Shown: positions 52,756 to 60,449 of the stretch, piece after piece
How positions within the stretch are numbered: position 1 is the stretch's first letter
Layout: each line of letters opens with the position of its first letter
Assembly: GCA_023430465.1 (NCBI GenBank)
Contig: JAEZAM010000081.1
Coordinates: forward strand, 1 to 64,000
Origin: Bacteroidota bacterium
GTDB lineage: Bacteria; Bacteroidota; Bacteroidia; Chitinophagales; Chitinophagaceae
Length of the DNA: 64,000 bases
Direction: 5' to 3'
The notes under the pieces: generated by a model
Told to the model about the DNA's origin: nothing
The model's database searches: none
The model's input: only the letters and a program-made list of their open reading frames with translations
Position numbers and translations under genes: made by a program

Positions 52756-53760
52756 TTACAGTAATTTCCGGCTGACCAGGTACTCTGCAATCTGCACAGC
52801 GTTGGTGGCGGCGCCTTTGCGCAGGTTATCACTGACCACCCAAAGATTAAGGGTATTAGGCTGGCTTTCATCTCTTCGGATGCGTCCCACAAATACTTCG
52901 TCCCGCTCATGTGCATCCATGGGCATTGGGTATTGCTGTGTGGCGGTATCGTCTACCACCACTACGCCTGGTGCCTGCTCCAGCAGGGACCGTACTTCGG
53001 CAAGATCAAAGTCACGTTCGAACTCTACGTTAACGGCTTCGCTGTGGCCACCCATGACCGGAATGCGCACCGTGGTTGATGTGACCCGGATCGACTCATC
53101 ACGCATGATCTTTTTGGTCTCGAGTACCATCTTCATTTCTTCTTTTGTATAGCCATTGTCCAGGAACACATCGATCTGCGGGATGACGTTAAGGTCGATT
53201 GGATATTTATACGCCATCGGGTATTCTGTTGCCGCGCCGGCAGCTTTGGCCCGTTCACCCTGGAGTTGTTCTACCGCTTTCACACCAGTTCCAGTCACGC
53301 TCTGGTAAGTAGACACCACCACCCGTTTTATACCATATTTTTTATGCAGTGGATTCAGCGCAACCACCATCTGGATCGTAGAGCAGTTTGGATTGGCAAT
53401 GATCTTATCGCTGGCGGTGAGGGCATCCGCATTGATCTCGGGGACCACGAGCGGGCGGGCAGGGTCCATTCTCCACGCGGAAGAGTTATCGATAACGGTA
53501 ATTCCGGCTTCCGCAAATTTCGGTGCCCACTCGAGTGAGGTGCTGCCCCCTGCAGAGAAGAGCGCTACCGCCGGCTTTGCAGCAATTGCATCGGTCATGC
53601 TCACCACAGCGTATTCCTTTCCCTTAAACGATACCTTCTTCCCAACTGACTTTTCTGAAGCCACCGGTACGAGTTCCGTTACCGGAAAATTTCTTTCTGC
53701 AAGAACCTGTAACATTTTGGTGCCGACCAGTCCGGTAGCACCAACGACTGCAACTTTCAT
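52756..53760 (-). CDS. asd: Aspartate-semialdehyde dehydrogenase
   Basis: This 334-residue protein opens with the NADP-binding loop GATGLVGTKM (residues 7-16). The active-site Cys is at 126 in IIANPNCSTIQMVVAL. Further conserved parts are STYQSVTGTG, RIPVMGGHSEAVNVEFE and the C-terminal LWVVSDNLRKGAATNAVQIAEYL. It converts aspartyl phosphate to aspartate semialdehyde, the branch point to lysine/diaminopimelate, threonine, methionine and isoleucine. Its 5' leader contains a leader peptide and attenuator, so expression is probably controlled by the charging of aspartate-family tRNAs. Confidence 0.96.
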   Translation of the reverse strand: MKVAVVGATGLVGTKMLQVLAERNFPVTELVPVASEKSVGKKVSFKGKEYAVVSMTDAIAAKPAVALFSAGGSTSLEWAPKFAEAGITVIDNSSAWRMDPARPLVVPEINADALTASDKIIANPNCSTIQMVVALNPLHKKYGIKRVVVSTYQSVTGTGVKAVEQLQGERAKAAGAATEYPMAYKYPIDLNVIPQIDVFLDNGYTKEEMKMVLETKKIMRDESIRVTSTTVRIPVMGGHSEAVNVEFERDFDLAEVRSLLEQAPGVVVVDDTATQQYPMPMDAHERDEVFVGRIRRDESQPNTLNLWVVSDNLRKGAATNAVQIAEYLVSRKLL

Positions 53761-53802
53761 GTTTTTCTCCTTTGCTGCGCTTTCGCGATTTTAGTGATGA
53801 AT

Positions 53803-53876
53803 AAAAAAAAGACCTTCCGTATGGAAGGCCTGCTAAACTTTTATGATGATTACACACATAACGCTGCAAACCTTCC
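53803..53876 (-). promoter_or_regulatory. Attenuator (antiterminator/terminator) upstream of asd
   Basis: On the minus strand three segments compete. Segment 2 is GGAAGGTTTGC (53866-53876) and segment 3 is GCAGGCCTTCC (53823-53833). They can pair over 11 bp including two G-U. Segment 3 also pairs with segment 4, GGAAGGTC (53811-53818), through GGCCTTCC with an ATAC loop, followed by eight T (53803-53810), an intrinsic terminator. Segment 2 starts directly at the stop codon of the leader peptide, so a ribosome finishing that peptide would cover it and let the terminator form. The asd start is 42 bp beyond the T run. Confidence 0.8.
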
Positions 53877-53921
53877 TCAGGTATGTTTCTTAATGCGCTT
53901 TGTATGTTTCATTGATGTCAT
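53877..53921 (-). CDS. Leader peptide of the asd attenuator
   Basis: This 15-codon frame encodes MTSMKHTKRIKKHT. Ten of 14 residues (3 Thr, 4 Lys, 2 Met, 1 Ile) are amino acids made from aspartate semialdehyde, the product of the enzyme encoded downstream. The stop codon touches the antiterminator strand. A second in-frame Met would give an 11-residue version. The peptide has no other role expected beyond sensing ribosome stalling. This is inferred from composition and position, as no homologue is known to me. Confidence 0.72.
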   Translation of the reverse strand: MTSMKHTKRIKKHT

Positions 53922-53927
53922 ATTACC

Positions 53928-53951
53928 GGGATCACTTTAAATCGTGATCCC
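53928..53951 (-). promoter_or_regulatory. Hairpin at the 5' end of the asd leader transcript
   Basis: GGGATCAC and GTGATCCC form a perfect 8-bp stem with an 8-nt AT-rich loop. It lies immediately downstream of the -7 box and directly before the leader peptide. It could be a 5' stabilising hairpin or the pause/segment-1 element of the attenuator. Confidence 0.5.
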
Positions 53952-53953
53952 AA

Positions 53954-53985
53954 CAAAAATAATCGCTGGTGTTATCAGCGCCAAA
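53954..53985 (-). promoter_or_regulatory. Promoter of the asd leader transcript
   Basis: On the minus strand TTTG (53982-53985) and TATTTTTG (53954-53961) are 20 bp apart, a full match to TTTG-N20-TAnnTTTG. It places transcription start about 25-30 nt before the leader peptide. Confidence 0.7.
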
Positions 53986-54036
53986 TAATTGTTTTTTTCA
54001 CCATTCATTTTTTCCGCGGCAGTTTAATTTGCCCGG

Positions 54037-55725
54037 ATGAAAATGGGAATTCTCTTACTGGCGTTCGTACCTGTGCTTGCATCCGCGCAACAATTATATG
54101 ACATCATCATCCAGGAATTGATGATTGATCCTACCCCCATCGTCGGGTTGCCTGCAACTGAATGGATCGAACTGAAAAACCGAAGCGTGACACCGGTTCA
54201 ATTGCAGGGGTGGCGGCTGGCAACGGCTACTGCTATCAGCGGACCACTGCCGCCATACCTGCTTAAACCGGATAGTATCGTTGTGCTCTGTGCAACTTCA
54301 TCACTTGCAGCACTGCAGCCATTCGGGCCAGTCATTGCCGTGCCATCATTCCCTTCACTGGATAATGAATCAACAACGGTCCGCATGGAGCATAACGGCC
54401 GGGTCATTCATGCCATCGCCTACCAACGATCCTGGTACAGAAATGCGCTGAAACAGGAGGGAGGCTGGTCGCTGGAGATGATCGACACCCGAAATCCCTG
54501 CAACAACGAGGAAAACTGGCGGGCAAGCAACGATCCTTCCGGCGGAACCCCGGGTAAAAACCATCAGGATAATCAGACATTTACCGACACCCGGGCACCG
54601 CTGTTGTATAAGGCCATCTCCCATGCTGATACAATTGTCCATCTGTATTTCACTGAGCCGCTGGACAGCGCCACAGCCGTGCAGTCTTCGCGTTATGCCG
54701 TGGGCGACCTTGTTGTTTACAATGTGTCGGTTTTATCGCCCCTCTATAACATCGTGCAGCTTAGAACAGATCCAATGCTGCAGGGAACGGTCTATCCCGT
54801 CAGGGTTGCCATCGCTGAAGATTGCGCCGGTAATGCTTCCACCGGGATGAGCGCTTCTATTGGGATCAGCACGGCTGCCCTGGAAGGCGATGTCGTGATC
54901 AATGAAGTGCTGTTCAACCCCCGCAGCCCGGGTGCCGACTTTATCGAGTTGTACAACCGTAGCGGGAAGGTGATCGAACTTGCAGAACTGTATCTCGCCA
55001 GTCGCAATGATGCAGGAACCATCAGTACGCCCATCCGGCTCAGTGATGAGCCGCATTACATCTTTCCCGGGGAACACATCGCACTATCAACTGCTCCCTC
55101 TATACTGATTGAGCAATATCCGGCTGCGGCGACCGGGAAACTGCTTCGGATCGCGGCGATGCCATCCATGCCGGATGACGAAGGCAATGTGATGGTGTTG
55201 AATGCGAGTGGCACTATCATCGAAGAACTGGCCTACACAGAGCGTTGGCATTTCGCGCTCATTGCCGATCCGGAAGGTATTTCGCTGGAACGCATTGACC
55301 CGGATAAGCCGGCAAATGATCCTACCAACTGGCACAGTGCGGGTTCGTTTGCCGGCTATGCCACTCCCGGCTATATAAATTCACAACACCGCGAATCGAT
55401 GCCGGCTGAAGGCATGATCCGGCTGGTAACACCTGTGTTCTCGCCTGACAATGACGGGATGGAAGATTATTGCCTGTTGGACTACACATTTCCTGATCAG
55501 GGCTGGGTAGCCTCTGTATCAATCTACAATGAGCGTGGATTCATGGTCCGCGAACTCGTCAACAATGAGCTGGCGGGGACACGGGGGAATTGGCGTTGGG
55601 ATGGTTTGGGGGATGCCATGCAACCATTACCCATGGGACACTATATACTGCTTGCCGAGTGCTTTCATGTTGATGGGAGGCGGGAACGGAAAAAATTACT
55701 GGTCGTTCTGGCTCATCGTCCATGA
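54037..55725 (+). CDS. Secreted lamin-tail-domain exoprotein
   Basis: This 562-residue protein has a signal peptide (MKMGILLLAFVPVLASAQ). Two lamin-tail-like domains are seen: IIIQELMIDPTPIVGLPATEWIELKNRS near the N-terminus and GDVVINEVLFNPRSPGADFIELYNRSG at about 285-310, with a beta-sandwich between. The last 100 residues (RLVTPVFSPDNDGMEDYCLLDYTF to the end) resemble the FlgD-like/gliding-associated C-terminal domains used for type IX secretion. In this phylum such proteins are usually surface-located. The function, perhaps adhesion or a structural role, is unknown. A TTAATTTG box ends 5 nt before the ATG. Confidence 0.75.
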   Translation: MKMGILLLAFVPVLASAQQLYDIIIQELMIDPTPIVGLPATEWIELKNRSVTPVQLQGWRLATATAISGPLPPYLLKPDSIVVLCATSSLAALQPFGPVIAVPSFPSLDNESTTVRMEHNGRVIHAIAYQRSWYRNALKQEGGWSLEMIDTRNPCNNEENWRASNDPSGGTPGKNHQDNQTFTDTRAPLLYKAISHADTIVHLYFTEPLDSATAVQSSRYAVGDLVVYNVSVLSPLYNIVQLRTDPMLQGTVYPVRVAIAEDCAGNASTGMSASIGISTAALEGDVVINEVLFNPRSPGADFIELYNRSGKVIELAELYLASRNDAGTISTPIRLSDEPHYIFPGEHIALSTAPSILIEQYPAAATGKLLRIAAMPSMPDDEGNVMVLNASGTIIEELAYTERWHFALIADPEGISLERIDPDKPANDPTNWHSAGSFAGYATPGYINSQHRESMPAEGMIRLVTPVFSPDNDGMEDYCLLDYTFPDQGWVASVSIYNERGFMVRELVNNELAGTRGNWRWDGLGDAMQPLPMGHYILLAECFHVDGRRERKKLLVVLAHRP

Positions 55726-55727
55726 AG

Positions 55728-56033
55728 TCAACGCGAACGTGCCGGGATGTAAGTGTTGCCAGAGGAAGCCGGTTTTCGCAGGCTGTTAATGATCCAGGCT
55801 ATGGTAAAAGAGGGGATGAAATCCGTACCAGGAAGTAGTTCTTCAGCGAAATTAAAGAAGCCCCCGAGGATACCTTTCCAACCGCCAAAGCTGATGCTAA
55901 AGATCAGCCCTGAGATGGGTGCCCAAAACAGGTCTGCAAATTCACCGAGAACCGGCACGGCATAACTCATGTAGCCAAGCGCATCCATGAGGAGGCAAAA
56001 TACCAGCGAGGGTGTCCGGGGTGTTCTGGCCAT
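55728..56033 (-). CDS. Small conserved membrane protein of unknown function
   Basis: This 101-residue protein has two or three hydrophobic segments (SLVFCLLMDALGYMSYAVPVLG, LFWAPISGLIFSISFGG and DFIPSFTIAWIINSL). The DALGYMSYAVPVLGEFADLFWAPIS pattern recurs in short Bacteroidota membrane proteins, but I know of no function. It is convergent with the lamin-tail gene, with 2 bp between the stop codons, and lies alone. The last residues are basic (ARSR). Confidence 0.6.
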   Translation of the reverse strand: MARTPRTPSLVFCLLMDALGYMSYAVPVLGEFADLFWAPISGLIFSISFGGWKGILGGFFNFAEELLPGTDFIPSFTIAWIINSLRKPASSGNTYIPARSR

Positions 56034-56081
56034 GTAGGAGGTTTAGGGATAGGGTTACAAAAGCTGTGCTAAACCCGGCAC

Positions 56082-56104
56082 GCACCCTTCGACAGGCTCA
56101 GGGA
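56082..56104. repeat. CCTTCGACAGGCTCAGG palindromic repeat copy
   Basis: This copy of the CCTTCGACARGCTCAGG element has relatives at 26680-26698 and 39115-39131. It can form a short hairpin. Confidence 0.5.
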
Positions 56105-56143
56105 CCGAATGAGAAAAGGCACCAAATATCCCGAATCAAGCCA

Positions 56144-56210
56144 CCCAGTTCCCAGCCCCCAGTACCCAGACCCCAGACCCCAGTACCCAATATCCAGTAT
56201 CCAGCACCCA
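56144..56210 (-). repeat. Heptamer-like CTGGGTA array with G-quadruplex potential, 3' of the pfkB-type kinase gene
   Basis: On the minus strand seven runs of three to five G (complement of C runs at 56144-46, 51-53, 56-60, 65-67, 71-74, 78-81 and 86-88) are separated by only 2-4 nt. Further TGGATAC units follow. It lies directly after the kinase stop codon. A related array without long G runs is at 51976-52085. Confidence 0.65.
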
Positions 56211-56214
56211 GACC

Positions 56215-57138
56215 CTAAGACAGTTCAATCTCAAAGTTCACGAGGTCCTTGAACTGCTGAATGCGGCTGTCAATGTCGGCTTTGGTAATTTCTTTCAGAC
56301 GGGTAGCTCCGAATTTTTCGACGCAGAAGCTCGCCATGGCGGAGCCAACGATGATCGCGCGTTTCATGTTGTCGAAGGAAATATCCCCGGTTTTTGCGAT
56401 ATGACCAATAAATCCACCTGCAAACGTATCGCCGGCGCCAGTGGGGTCAAATACCTCTTCAAGCGGGAGGGCAGGGGCGAAAAATACACTGTCACTGTTG
56501 AAGAGCAGGGCGCCGTGTTCACCTTTTTTAATGATCAGGTATTGGGGGCCCATGGTCAATATCTTCTTTGCTGCCTTGACGAGCGAGAATTCGCCGGTAA
56601 GCTGCCTGGCTTCTGCATCATTTACGAGCAGGAGATCCACATGGCCCAGCACTTCCTTCAGGTCGTCCATCGCCACTTCCATCCAGAAGTTCATGGTGTC
56701 CATCACGATCAGCTTTGGCCGCTTCTTCATCTGGCGGATCACGCTAAGTTGCACGGCGGGCACCAGGTTTCCCAGCATCAGGAACTCAGATGACTGGTAG
56801 CTCTCGGGGATTTGAGGATTGAAATCAGCGAGCACGTTCAGATCCGTGACCAGTGTATCCCGGGTATTCATGTCTTCATGATAGCGGCCGCTCCAAAAGA
56901 AAGATTTTTTATCCGCGATCACTTCCACCCCTTCCAACTGTACGCCGCGTCTGGTAAGTTCGTCCATCTCTTCCTTTGGAAAATCGTTGCCAACGATGGA
57001 TACCTGCAGGACAGGCTTTACAAAATTGGACGCAGCATAGGCCACGTACGTAGCAGAACCGCCAATAATCTTGTCAATTTTTCCAAAAGGAGTCTCGATG
57101 GCATCGAACGCCATAGTACCTACTGTGATGAGCGACAT
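56215..57138 (-). CDS. PfkB-family sugar/nucleoside kinase
   Basis: This 307-residue protein has the ribokinase fold. The N-terminal motif IGGSATYVAYAASNF is present and the C-terminal motif DPTGAGDTFAGGFIGHI has the catalytic Asp at 237. The substrate loop GGSATYVAYAA resembles the GGxxxNxAxxxA pattern of carbohydrate kinases, with Tyr in place of Asn. It could phosphorylate a sugar or adenosine, and the substrate cannot be fixed. It is a single gene whose 3' region is a G-rich repeat array. Confidence 0.85.
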   Translation of the reverse strand: MSLITVGTMAFDAIETPFGKIDKIIGGSATYVAYAASNFVKPVLQVSIVGNDFPKEEMDELTRRGVQLEGVEVIADKKSFFWSGRYHEDMNTRDTLVTDLNVLADFNPQIPESYQSSEFLMLGNLVPAVQLSVIRQMKKRPKLIVMDTMNFWMEVAMDDLKEVLGHVDLLLVNDAEARQLTGEFSLVKAAKKILTMGPQYLIIKKGEHGALLFNSDSVFFAPALPLEEVFDPTGAGDTFAGGFIGHIAKTGDISFDNMKRAIIVGSAMASFCVEKFGATRLKEITKADIDSRIQQFKDLVNFEIELS

Positions 57139-57279
57139 AAGGGGATCAAAAATTTGATTGATTAATAACCGGCTGCATTGCCCAATAGCGGGTTGCCGGC
57201 CGCCTGAAGGCGTGCAAACCTACATGAAAAAACGACATGAATTACCGCCCCGTGCAAGGTTTTGAACCAATTAGGGGCT

Positions 57280-57287
57280 TATCTTTG
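57280..57287 (+). promoter_or_regulatory. -7-like box immediately before the TetR gene
   Basis: TATCTTTG is a full match to TAnnTTTG and ends 3 nt before the ATG at 57291. A TTTG lies 15 bp upstream (57261-57264), a short spacing. If active, the transcript would be leaderless or nearly so. Confidence 0.4.
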
Positions 57288-57290
57288 AGT

Positions 57291-57884
57291 ATGGCTAAAG
57301 CACCAAGGAAAAAAGCGTCGAAAAAAGAACTTATTCTTGATAAGGCCGCCATTATGTTCCGCGAAAAAGGATTTGCCGCTACCTCCATGCGGGATCTCGC
57401 AGAATCAGTCGGCATCGAGGCTGCCAGTCTCTACAACCACATCCGGAGCAAAAATGAGATCCTGGAAGCAATCTGCTTTGACGTGGCTAACCGATTCAAT
57501 GCCAACATCGACAACATTGAAGCCAGTCAGCAGCGCTCCATTCAGAAAGTCGAAACCCTGCTCCGGTTCCATATCGGCCAGATGGTAGAACAATACGAAA
57601 AGGTATATGTGAGCGACCGGGAATGGAAGCACCTGGAGGATCCCTATCTTTCCAATTTTCAAACCCAGCGAAGAAATTACCGGAAGAAGTTTGCCGCTAT
57701 CATCGAAGAAGGTATCCGGAAATCCGAGATCAAAAAGATCGACGCGCCCACTGCTGTACTCATCATGCTCCACGCCGTAAGCGGTATCGAATCATGGCAC
57801 CGGTCACAGGCAAAGATCAGTGCTGCCGAACTGGAGGAAAACATGGTCATGATCATGATCGATGGCCTAAGAAAACAAGACTGA
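57291..57884 (+). CDS. TetR/AcrR family regulator
   Basis: From the ATG at 57291 (MAKAPRKKASKKELILDKA) the protein has 197 residues. The N-terminal helix-turn-helix is typical: AAIMFREKGFAATSMRDLAESVGIEAASLYNHIRSKNEIL. The C-terminal half is helical and ligand-binding. An in-frame ATG 18 codons upstream would place unusual residues before the HTH. The gene overlaps no other and ends 4 bp before the PaaE-like gene, so it probably regulates that operon. The effector may be a CoA ester, by analogy with other regulators next to aromatic catabolism genes, but this is inference. Confidence 0.88.
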   Translation: MAKAPRKKASKKELILDKAAIMFREKGFAATSMRDLAESVGIEAASLYNHIRSKNEILEAICFDVANRFNANIDNIEASQQRSIQKVETLLRFHIGQMVEQYEKVYVSDREWKHLEDPYLSNFQTQRRNYRKKFAAIIEEGIRKSEIKKIDAPTAVLIMLHAVSGIESWHRSQAKISAAELEENMVMIMIDGLRKQD

Positions 57885-57888
57885 CCTT

Positions 57889-58965
57889 ATGTCGATTCAT
57901 TTTCATCCGCTCCGGATCAAAGATATCAGGAAAGAAACCGCCGACTGCGTCTCTGTCGCATTTGAAGTACCGAAGGAACTGGCAGAGACCTTCCAGTTTT
58001 CACAGGGACAAAGCCTGACTCTCCGCACCGAAATCAACGGCGAAGAGACCCGGCGCACTTATTCCATTTGCAGTTCACCGCTGGATAATGAGCTCAGGGT
58101 TGCTATCAAAAAAGTACAGGGTGGTATTTTCTCCTCCTTTGCCAACCATGATCTACGTAAGGGTGATACACTCGAGGTGATGCCGCCTGTTGGCAAATTC
58201 TACACCCCCCTGGACCCCGCCCATCAGAAGACCTACATTGCTGTTGCTGCAGGCAGTGGCATTACTCCAATACTTGCGCTGATCAAAACCACGCTCGCCA
58301 CTGAGCCCAGGAGCAATTTCACCCTCATCTATGGCAATCGGAACCGCTCCTCAATCATATTTTTCGAGGAACTTGAAGCGCTAAAGAACAGGTACATGTC
58401 GCAGTTCCGCGTTATCCATGTATTGAGCCGCGAAAGGATGGACACGCCGCTAAATTTCGGCCGCATCAATGCTGCCAAGATGGAAGAACTGGAAGGCTTG
58501 CTTGCTTATCCTGCTGTGGACGAATTCTATATCTGCGGCCCGGAAGAAATGATCTTTTCAGTGAAAGATTTCCTGGAAGCGCGTGGTGTTTCCCGCAGGA
58601 AAATACATTTTGAACTGTTCACCACACCAGGCCAGGCAACCCGCGCTGCAGTATTGAACCAGGAGACTAGCAAGGATGCGATGAGCCATGTTACGATCAA
58701 AGTCGACGGGCGTAGCATCGAATTTGACCTGCCAATGGCAGAGAGCACCAACCTGCTGGACGCCGCTTTGGCCCAGGGTGCTGACCTTCCTTATGCCTGC
58801 AAAGGCGGAGTGTGCTGCACCTGCAAGGCCCGGGTACTTGAAGGCCAGGTAAGCATGGACGTTCATTGGGGCCTGGAAGAAGAAGAAATTGCCCAGGGTT
58901 ATATTCTTACCTGTCAGAGCCATCCATTGACACCGGCTCTCACTGTTGATTTTGATGTCAAGTAA
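57889..58965 (+). CDS. paaE: PaaE-like phenylacetyl-CoA epoxidase reductase subunit
   Basis: This 358-residue protein is a flavodoxin-reductase/ferredoxin fusion. The FAD site RRTYSICSSP is at 55-64 and the NAD site AGSGITPILALIK at 121-133. The C-terminal plant-type ferredoxin has 2Fe-2S ligands C304, C309, C312 and C342 (YACKGGVCCTCKARVLEG and YILTCQSHP). In phenylacetate degradation PaaE passes electrons from NADPH to the PaaABCD oxygenase. No other paa gene is visible here, so it may serve a different oxygenase or work in trans. It ends 5 bp before the convergent GH30 gene. Confidence 0.85.
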   Translation: MSIHFHPLRIKDIRKETADCVSVAFEVPKELAETFQFSQGQSLTLRTEINGEETRRTYSICSSPLDNELRVAIKKVQGGIFSSFANHDLRKGDTLEVMPPVGKFYTPLDPAHQKTYIAVAAGSGITPILALIKTTLATEPRSNFTLIYGNRNRSSIIFFEELEALKNRYMSQFRVIHVLSRERMDTPLNFGRINAAKMEELEGLLAYPAVDEFYICGPEEMIFSVKDFLEARGVSRRKIHFELFTTPGQATRAAVLNQETSKDAMSHVTIKVDGRSIEFDLPMAESTNLLDAALAQGADLPYACKGGVCCTCKARVLEGQVSMDVHWGLEEEEIAQGYILTCQSHPLTPALTVDFDVK

Positions 58966-58970
58966 GCAAA

Positions 58971-60437
58971 CTAAAAGACCAGTGTTGCAATAGACCTGGG
59001 CTGGGCGTTAACCCGCGCCGCTTTTCCATTTATCCAGAGGAAATACGGCGTTTCAGCTCCACTCTGGTTCATCACCACGACCACTGTTTTACCATCAGGA
59101 TTTCTGAATGCCGTAGTGAGTAGCTGACTGCGGCTGGCGGCTGCGCTGATCCTCCGTGCACCTGGCTGAATAAACCTGGAGAAGTGCCCTATATAATAAT
59201 AGGCATTTGTATAGATCAGCTCGCCGGTCTTTGTGTTTGCATGCACAGGGGCAAAACAAAAATTGCCTACATGGTTCGGGCCACCGGTCTCATCAAGAAG
59301 GATGTTCCAATCGGTGAATCCTACCATCCCGTTGTTGAAATCATTGATCATGCTGCGGCCATATTCCTCTCCCAACACCCATGCATTGTATCGTGTCGGA
59401 TTGAAGCTTTCTGCGCAACCTTCTGTAAAGAACAGGTGCTTATCCGGGAACGCCTCGTGCACCCGGCGCACATTGTCATACATGGGCTGACCGCCACTCC
59501 AGTCTTCATACCAGTGAAATCCAATGCCCCATGCGTACTTTGCCGCTTCCGGATCATTAAAATAGGTTTGTGCACGCTGATAGATCAGGTCACGGTTATG
59601 ATCCCAGACAATTATCTTCTTATCCTTGTAACCCTCTTTCACCATCGTGGGACCAAGATTGTTTTTCAGAAAATCTGTCTCCTCCTGTGCGGTGTAGATA
59701 CAACTCTCCCATCGCTGCGTTGCCATCGGCTCATTCTGGATACTGATGCCCCAAACCGGAATCCCTTCTTTCTCATACTCACGTATAAACTTTGTATAAT
59801 AAAGTGCCCAGGTATCATAGAATTCTTTTTTCAGTTTTCCGCCATGCAGCATGTCATTGTTATCTTTCATCCAGGCCGGCGGACTCCATGGGCTGGCAAA
59901 CAGGTCAAGCTTACCACCGGCAGCTTTTATTGATTCTTTGATGAACGGGATCTTAAATCGTCTGTCGTGATCAACTGTAAAAGATTTAAGTGAACGGTCA
60001 TTGCTGTCAACGTAGGTATAACTGCCGCTGCTGAAATCACAACTATTGATGTTCGTTCTGGCAACCGTATAGCCCAATCCTTTTGTTTTATCAAAATGCG
60101 CCGTAAGGAACTCCTGTTGTTTGCCCTTGGGCAGCTTTGCAAATGTTTCCGCTGATGCATCGGTCAGTGCCGCACCGATCCCGAAAAATGTCTGGAATGA
60201 TTTACCAGGATCAACAAAGACACAGATCTGGTTCTCAAACGGCTGACCCATTTCTTCAAAAACCAGCGTATCCATCAATGCCAGTCGATTCTTCGCACTG
60301 TCGGTGCTATAAACCAGTACCGACTTGCCGTCGGTGGTGAATGACGCTGTGCTGTCTGCTATGCCGGCGGTCTTCTCCGCTGTTTGGGTACACGACACCG
60401 CGATTGCGGCCATCAGAAGCGCTGATAATTTTCTCAT
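58971..60437 (-). CDS. GH30-family glycoside hydrolase (lipoprotein), copy 1
   Basis: This 488-residue protein has a lipoprotein signal (AAIAVSCTQTAEK, Cys at 16). The GH30 catalytic residues are E236 in GISIQNEPMATQRWESC (acid/base) and E339 in LFFTEGCAESFNPTRY (nucleophile). Other family landmarks are FGIGAALTDASAETFAKL and SPWSPPAWMKDNNDM. GH30 enzymes cleave beta-glucosides, beta-1,6-glucans, xylans or glucosylceramide. The exact substrate is not deducible. It is the last gene of the GH3-esterase-GH30-GH30 operon. Confidence 0.92.
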   Translation of the reverse strand: MRKLSALLMAAIAVSCTQTAEKTAGIADSTASFTTDGKSVLVYSTDSAKNRLALMDTLVFEEMGQPFENQICVFVDPGKSFQTFFGIGAALTDASAETFAKLPKGKQQEFLTAHFDKTKGLGYTVARTNINSCDFSSGSYTYVDSNDRSLKSFTVDHDRRFKIPFIKESIKAAGGKLDLFASPWSPPAWMKDNNDMLHGGKLKKEFYDTWALYYTKFIREYEKEGIPVWGISIQNEPMATQRWESCIYTAQEETDFLKNNLGPTMVKEGYKDKKIIVWDHNRDLIYQRAQTYFNDPEAAKYAWGIGFHWYEDWSGGQPMYDNVRRVHEAFPDKHLFFTEGCAESFNPTRYNAWVLGEEYGRSMINDFNNGMVGFTDWNILLDETGGPNHVGNFCFAPVHANTKTGELIYTNAYYYIGHFSRFIQPGARRISAAASRSQLLTTAFRNPDGKTVVVVMNQSGAETPYFLWINGKAARVNAQPRSIATLVF

Positions 60438-60449
60438 AACTCTTGATTT

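Noticed and set aside
53877..53951. Lysine or other riboswitch upstream of asd
   Set aside because: The leader is only about 190 nt from promoter to start codon and lacks the multi-helix L-box core. A peptide attenuator explains the sequence better.
56401..56800. Plus-strand frames across the PfkB kinase gene
   Set aside because: They are shadows of the conserved minus-strand kinase. The frames lose homology at the ends.
57623..58018. Out-of-frame open frame spanning the TetR-PaaE junction
   Set aside because: Both genes read through the region in other frames with clear conserved motifs.
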